A stretch of 64,000 nt of DNA from Thiobacillus denitrificans ATCC 25259 (GTDB taxonomy: Bacteria > Pseudomonadota > Gammaproteobacteria > Burkholderiales > Thiobacillaceae): positions 806,001-870,000 of the forward strand of contig NC_007404.1 in NCBI RefSeq assembly GCF_000012745.1. Reading direction: 5' to 3'. The translations under genes were made by a program, and so were the position numbers. Under the pieces are notes generated by a model. It was given only the letters and a program-made list of their open reading frames with translations, was not told where the DNA came from and did no database searches. Shown here piece after piece: positions 60,976 to 64,000 of this stretch (within the stretch, counting starts at the first letter, position 1; each line of letters starts with the position of its first letter).

Positions 60976-63000
60976 ATGCCCGAGGCGGAAGAACTCATCA
61001 TCGATGCCGCGCGCCATGCCGGCACCGCGGTGCACGGATTCTGGCGGCGCCGCCACGCCCCGCCGCCGACGCCGACGGTATTCCTGCGCGACGTGCGCAC
61101 GCGCCTCGAGATGCTGATCGACGCCGTGCTCGGTTGCGAGCTGCCGGTGCGGGCGGCGCAGGCGGCCGCGCCGATGCCGCTTCTGCGCAGGCTGTTCACG
61201 CGCGGTGGACGGAAGACGGCGGCCGCCGGACCGCTTCCGGCGACCGACGGCACGGCGGTTTTCCTGCCGCCGAGCCTTCCCGTATCGCCGCCGGCGTCGG
61301 CGGCGTTCACCGACGACTACTGCCTGCTCGCGCTGCTGCAGGCGCTGCATCACCTGCGCGGAAGCGCAGGCGAAATCGCGCGCCTGGAGTCGGACCTCGC
61401 GCGCGACCTGTACCTGATCGCCGAAGCCGCGGCGGTCGACCACCGGCTGCGCCGGCTCATGCCGGGATGGTCGCAGGCGCTCGACGCGCTTTACGTGCGG
61501 ATGGACCGCGCGCTTGCGCAGCGCCGCCTGCGGGACGCGCTCGAGGCCGACGTCGCGGCGCGTTACCGGAATTTCCTGCGTGGCCGCGCGGGCGCGGAAA
61601 CGCTGCACGCGAATCCGGCCGCGGCGCTCGACTGGGCGAATGCACAGGCGCGCGCCCTGCGTCTGCGCGTGCCTGCCAGGCGCTATGTCGCCTGGCTCGG
61701 CGACCTCGTCGTCGGCCGCCTGCTGCCACCCGAAGGCGCGCCGCGGGCGCGTGTGCGCGCATCCTCGAAGGCGGCGGCGGCCGCGGACGCGCGGGCCGGC
61801 GCGCGCACGGCCTCGCTCGTGCGGCGTCCGCGCGTGCGCGACGGCCGCGACGAGGACGATGCGAAACCGGGCGTATCGATGGTCCAGACCTCCGAGCCGC
61901 ATCCGCACGCCGAGGATCCCTTCGGCCTCAACCGTCCGGAAGACCAGGAGCCGGAAGACGACTTGGGGGGCGCGGCGGAGTCGCTGGCCGAAATGGAAGA
62001 GGCGCGGCTGGTCCACAGCCCCGGCGCTGCGCGCGAAGCCTTCGAGGCAAGCGATCCGCCGCCACGGCTCGAAAGCGCGGCGGACACCGCACTGCCGCCC
62101 TGTGCATTCAGCTACCCGGAATGGGATTGCCGCACGAGTCGTTACCGTGAAAACGCTGTTGCACTTTTCTCGCATCCGGCGAAACCGGGCGGCGCGAAAT
62201 GGGTCGCCGACGCGTTGCAGCGCAACGCCGGCCTGCTCGCACAGATCCGCCGGCGGCTCGGCGCGATTCGTCCCGACCGCACGATCCTGCGCGGGCAGAC
62301 CGCGGGGGACGAGATCGACCTCGACGCGGTCGTCGCCGCGCGGGGCGAGCGCCGGGCCGGCGCGACAGGCGACGCGCGCTTCTACCGCTCCCGTCGTCCG
62401 GCGCCGCGCACGCTCGCGCTTGTGCTCCTGGTCGACGCGAGCGCGTCGACCGACGCATGGGTGACGCGCAAGGACCGCGTCATCGACATCGAGAAGGAGG
62501 CGGCGCTGCTCGCCGCGGCGGGGCTCGAGACCTTGCGAACGCGCTTCGCGGTGCTCGCGTTTTCGGGCGAAGGCCCGGCCGGCGTGCAGATACGCGAGAT
62601 CAAGCGTTTCGACGAGACCTGGGATGCAAGCGCACAGCGTCGCCTCGCCGGCCTCGAGCCCGACCGCTACACCCGGCTCGGCGCCGCCCTACGCCACGCC
62701 AACGCCTTGCTCGCGGCGTGCGCGGCTGACCACCGGCTGTTGCTACTTTTGTCGGACGGGCGGCCCAACGACTGCGACCGCTACGCGAGCCGCTACGGCA
62801 TCGAAGACGCGCGCCAAGCGCTCACCGAGGCGCGGCTCAAGCGCATTTCGCCCTACTGCTTCACGGTCGACCGCGCCGGCGGCAGTTATCTGCCGACGAT
62901 TTTCGGCAGCGAGGGCTACACAGTGGTGCAGCACCCGCAACAGCTGCCGGTCGCGTTCATCAACTGGCTGCGGCGCGCGGCGCGCGTGTGCATGCGCTAG
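60976..63000 (+). CDS. norD: NorD, VWA-domain activation protein of NO reductase
   Basis: 674 residues. Long helical N-terminal region, an acidic linker (about 310-350), and a C-terminal von Willebrand A domain with MIDAS sequence DASAS and LLLLLSDGRPND. Partner of NorQ. It ends the operon; no norE, norF or NO-responsive regulator gene is next to it. Confidence 0.94.
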   Translation: MPEAEELIIDAARHAGTAVHGFWRRRHAPPPTPTVFLRDVRTRLEMLIDAVLGCELPVRAAQAAAPMPLLRRLFTRGGRKTAAAGPLPATDGTAVFLPPSLPVSPPASAAFTDDYCLLALLQALHHLRGSAGEIARLESDLARDLYLIAEAAAVDHRLRRLMPGWSQALDALYVRMDRALAQRRLRDALEADVAARYRNFLRGRAGAETLHANPAAALDWANAQARALRLRVPARRYVAWLGDLVVGRLLPPEGAPRARVRASSKAAAAADARAGARTASLVRRPRVRDGRDEDDAKPGVSMVQTSEPHPHAEDPFGLNRPEDQEPEDDLGGAAESLAEMEEARLVHSPGAAREAFEASDPPPRLESAADTALPPCAFSYPEWDCRTSRYRENAVALFSHPAKPGGAKWVADALQRNAGLLAQIRRRLGAIRPDRTILRGQTAGDEIDLDAVVAARGERRAGATGDARFYRSRRPAPRTLALVLLVDASASTDAWVTRKDRVIDIEKEAALLAAAGLETLRTRFAVLAFSGEGPAGVQIREIKRFDETWDASAQRRLAGLEPDRYTRLGAALRHANALLAACAADHRLLLLLSDGRPNDCDRYASRYGIEDARQALTEARLKRISPYCFTVDRAGGSYLPTIFGSEGYTVVQHPQQLPVAFINWLRRAARVCMR

Positions 63001-63013
63001 ACGCGCCGCTGGC

Positions 63014-63322
63014 TCAGCCTTCGTCGTAGCCTTCGTCGACCGGGTTGTCGACCAGATGGAACGGATGGTCGATCGGCATATCCATGAATTCCTTGCGCGT
63101 CGACTCGTTCTCGAAATAGATCGTGAGATTGCCGTCGACGAGCGTCGGCAGTCCGGACGGATCGTCGATCTTGCGTCCGGTGATCGGGTCGGCGCGGCTG
63201 ACGATCCAGTTCGGTTCGTGCAGATGCGTGCTCTGCCCCTGGTCGCGCGGCAAGGGGTCGGTCGCAATGTAGTTGCTGGTCGAATAATTGTGAATGGTCG
63301 AATCCTGACGAGCGATGTCCAT
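63014..63322 (-). CDS. Unknown acidic protein, 102 residues
   Basis: AAGGAG precedes the start by eight bases. The sequence is polar and acidic, rich in Asp/Pro/Asn, with no signal peptide or membrane segment. It includes WIVSRADPITGRKIDDPSG and TIYFENESTRKEFMDMP. No family recognised. Convergent with norD (14-base gap). Confidence 0.65.
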   Translation of the reverse strand: MDIARQDSTIHNYSTSNYIATDPLPRDQGQSTHLHEPNWIVSRADPITGRKIDDPSGLPTLVDGNLTIYFENESTRKEFMDMPIDHPFHLVDNPVDEGYDEG

Positions 63323-63351
63323 GTTTGGCTCCTTGGGAGGATTGAATGGCC

Positions 63352-63371
63352 GACCGCTGCGGACAGCGGTC
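63352..63371. repeat. Perfect 8-bp hairpin upstream of the unknown protein
   Basis: GACCGCTG-CGGA-CAGCGGTC, 30 bases upstream of the 102-residue gene start on the minus strand. No U-run follows on that strand, so it is a leader or operator candidate rather than a terminator. Confidence 0.6.
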
Positions 63372-63457
63372 CCGTGTCCGGCTTTTTCTTCGAGCTTTAT
63401 TGATAGACGATCGTGGGGACTTGGGGTTCCGCCCCGACCATCAGAAGCGGACGCGGA

Positions 63458-64000
63458 CTACAGGGCGCGGATCGTGAACTTCGACTTGGCGAGTTGCGTC
63501 TTGAGCAGCTTGTAGGTGTCGAGATCGAAGGGCGCGCGTGCCGCGTGTTCGAGCAGTTCGCCGATCTCGGCTTCGCTCTTCGCGGTGCCCAGATAGCGCC
63601 AGGCGTGCACGACGTGGACTTCCTCGACGTCGAGAAAGTCGTCGCGCTCGACGAGTCCGATCGCGCCGGGGTAGGCCCAGCTTTTCATTTTCGTTTTCGC
63701 GAGCGCGGCCATCAGCCGGGCGCTGTGAAGGCCGGCCGTCTCCTTGCCCGCGCAGGCGCCGCGGCATTTTTGTACCTGAAAGGCGAAGCAGGGGCTGTCG
63801 GGGCGCGCGGGTTTCTCGAGCCCGAGGACGACCGGGCAGAGTTGATGCGCGTCGGCGATCTTGCGCAAGGCGAGCGTCGCCTGGCGGCGGCTCGAGAACG
63901 GGCCGAAGAGGTCGCCGTCGCGGCCGAAGTCCGGGTCGTCGGCGGTCACGAGCACCGGGCGGAAGTCGCCGGGCGCGACTTCGTCGAGCCGCCAGGCGCA
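63458..64000 (-). CDS. C-terminal part of a GIY-YIG/UvrC-like protein (DnaQ-UvrC fusion type)
   Basis: The frame runs off the window edge, so only the last about 180 residues are seen. FGPFSSRRQATLALRKIADAHQLC, CFAFQVQKCRGACAGKETAGLH and AWRYLGTA (in parts) match the region after the GIY-YIG nuclease in proteins that fuse a DNA polymerase III epsilon-like exonuclease to a UvrC N-terminal half, as in Cho-like enzymes. The Cys cluster (PCFAFQVQKCRGAC) is the family's conserved C-x-C-type segment. Upstream domains must be checked outside the window. Confidence 0.75.
   Translation of the reverse strand, partial: CAWRLDEVAPGDFRPVLVTADDPDFGRDGDLFGPFSSRRQATLALRKIADAHQLCPVVLGLEKPARPDSPCFAFQVQKCRGACAGKETAGLHSARLMAALAKTKMKSWAYPGAIGLVERDDFLDVEEVHVVHAWRYLGTAKSEAEIGELLEHAARAPFDLDTYKLLKTQLAKSKFTIRAL

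Overview
The window is 64 kb of GC-rich DNA, densely packed with short or overlapping gene junctions (many 4-base ATGA/GTGA stop-start overlaps). Gene content suggests a motile, respiratory, denitrifying betaproteobacterium, and the order and proteins look most like a Thiobacillus-type (Nitrosomonadales/Hydrogenophilales) genome. The evidence is an MSHA-type pilus locus, an LPS and outer-membrane assembly cluster, a PEP-CTERM protein, a cNor nitric oxide reductase operon, and several betaproteobacterial housekeeping neighbourhoods. The species assignment is inference. No rRNA, tRNA, CRISPR array, integrase or intact insertion sequence was seen.

Layout. 0-5.1 kb: MSHA pilus biogenesis genes mshI(partial)-J-K-L-M-N on the + strand, followed by a small Ala/Pro/Glu lipoprotein with its own promoter and terminator. 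5.6-8.8 kb (-): rmuC, mtfA and an aminotransferase, overlapping by 4 bases each. 8.85-10.0 kb: an AT-richer accessory patch with a perfect 22-bp-arm palindrome and an unknown membrane protein. 10.1-15.5 kb (-): typA, an unknown anchored protein, a truncated haemoglobin, purT and ampD. 15.6-18.2 kb (+): hypoxanthine phosphoribosyltransferase, methylthioinosine phosphorylase, rsuA-like and def. Next come a FliA-type promoter with a flaF-like gene and a basic small protein, then glnD and map on the other strand.

22.4-36.6 kb (+) is one long conserved run: rpsB-tsf-pyrH-frr-uppS-cdsA-dxr-rseP-bamA-skp-lpxD-fabZ-lpxA-lpxB-rnhB. It links translation factors, UMP and isoprenoid/phospholipid precursors, outer-membrane protein assembly and lipid A synthesis. 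36.6-52.6 kb holds a CopD-like membrane protein, a thioredoxin-like protein, a cation exchanger, a PEP-CTERM metalloprotease behind a G10 tract, a FemAB-like acyltransferase, sucCD, nadE, glnB, bamD, rluD, pgeF, a periplasmic ATP-dependent DNA ligase, a GNAT acetyltransferase, nadC, and clpB behind a sigma-32-like promoter.

52.7-56.2 kb is an accessory island with visibly different base usage. It contains a TIR-domain (CBASS Cap12-like) protein, a DUF2158 small protein and a DUF6236-like protein, then about 1.2 kb of decayed DNA with remnants of an NrsF-type anti-sigma factor and a Fic C-terminal domain. This is the most likely place for an undescribed defence module. 56.2-63.0 kb is a nitric oxide reduction operon: a dihaem cytochrome, a 47-residue membrane peptide, a double-haem NorC, NorB, NorQ and NorD. 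The window ends with an unknown 102-residue protein and the C-terminal part of a GIY-YIG/UvrC-like nuclease protein.
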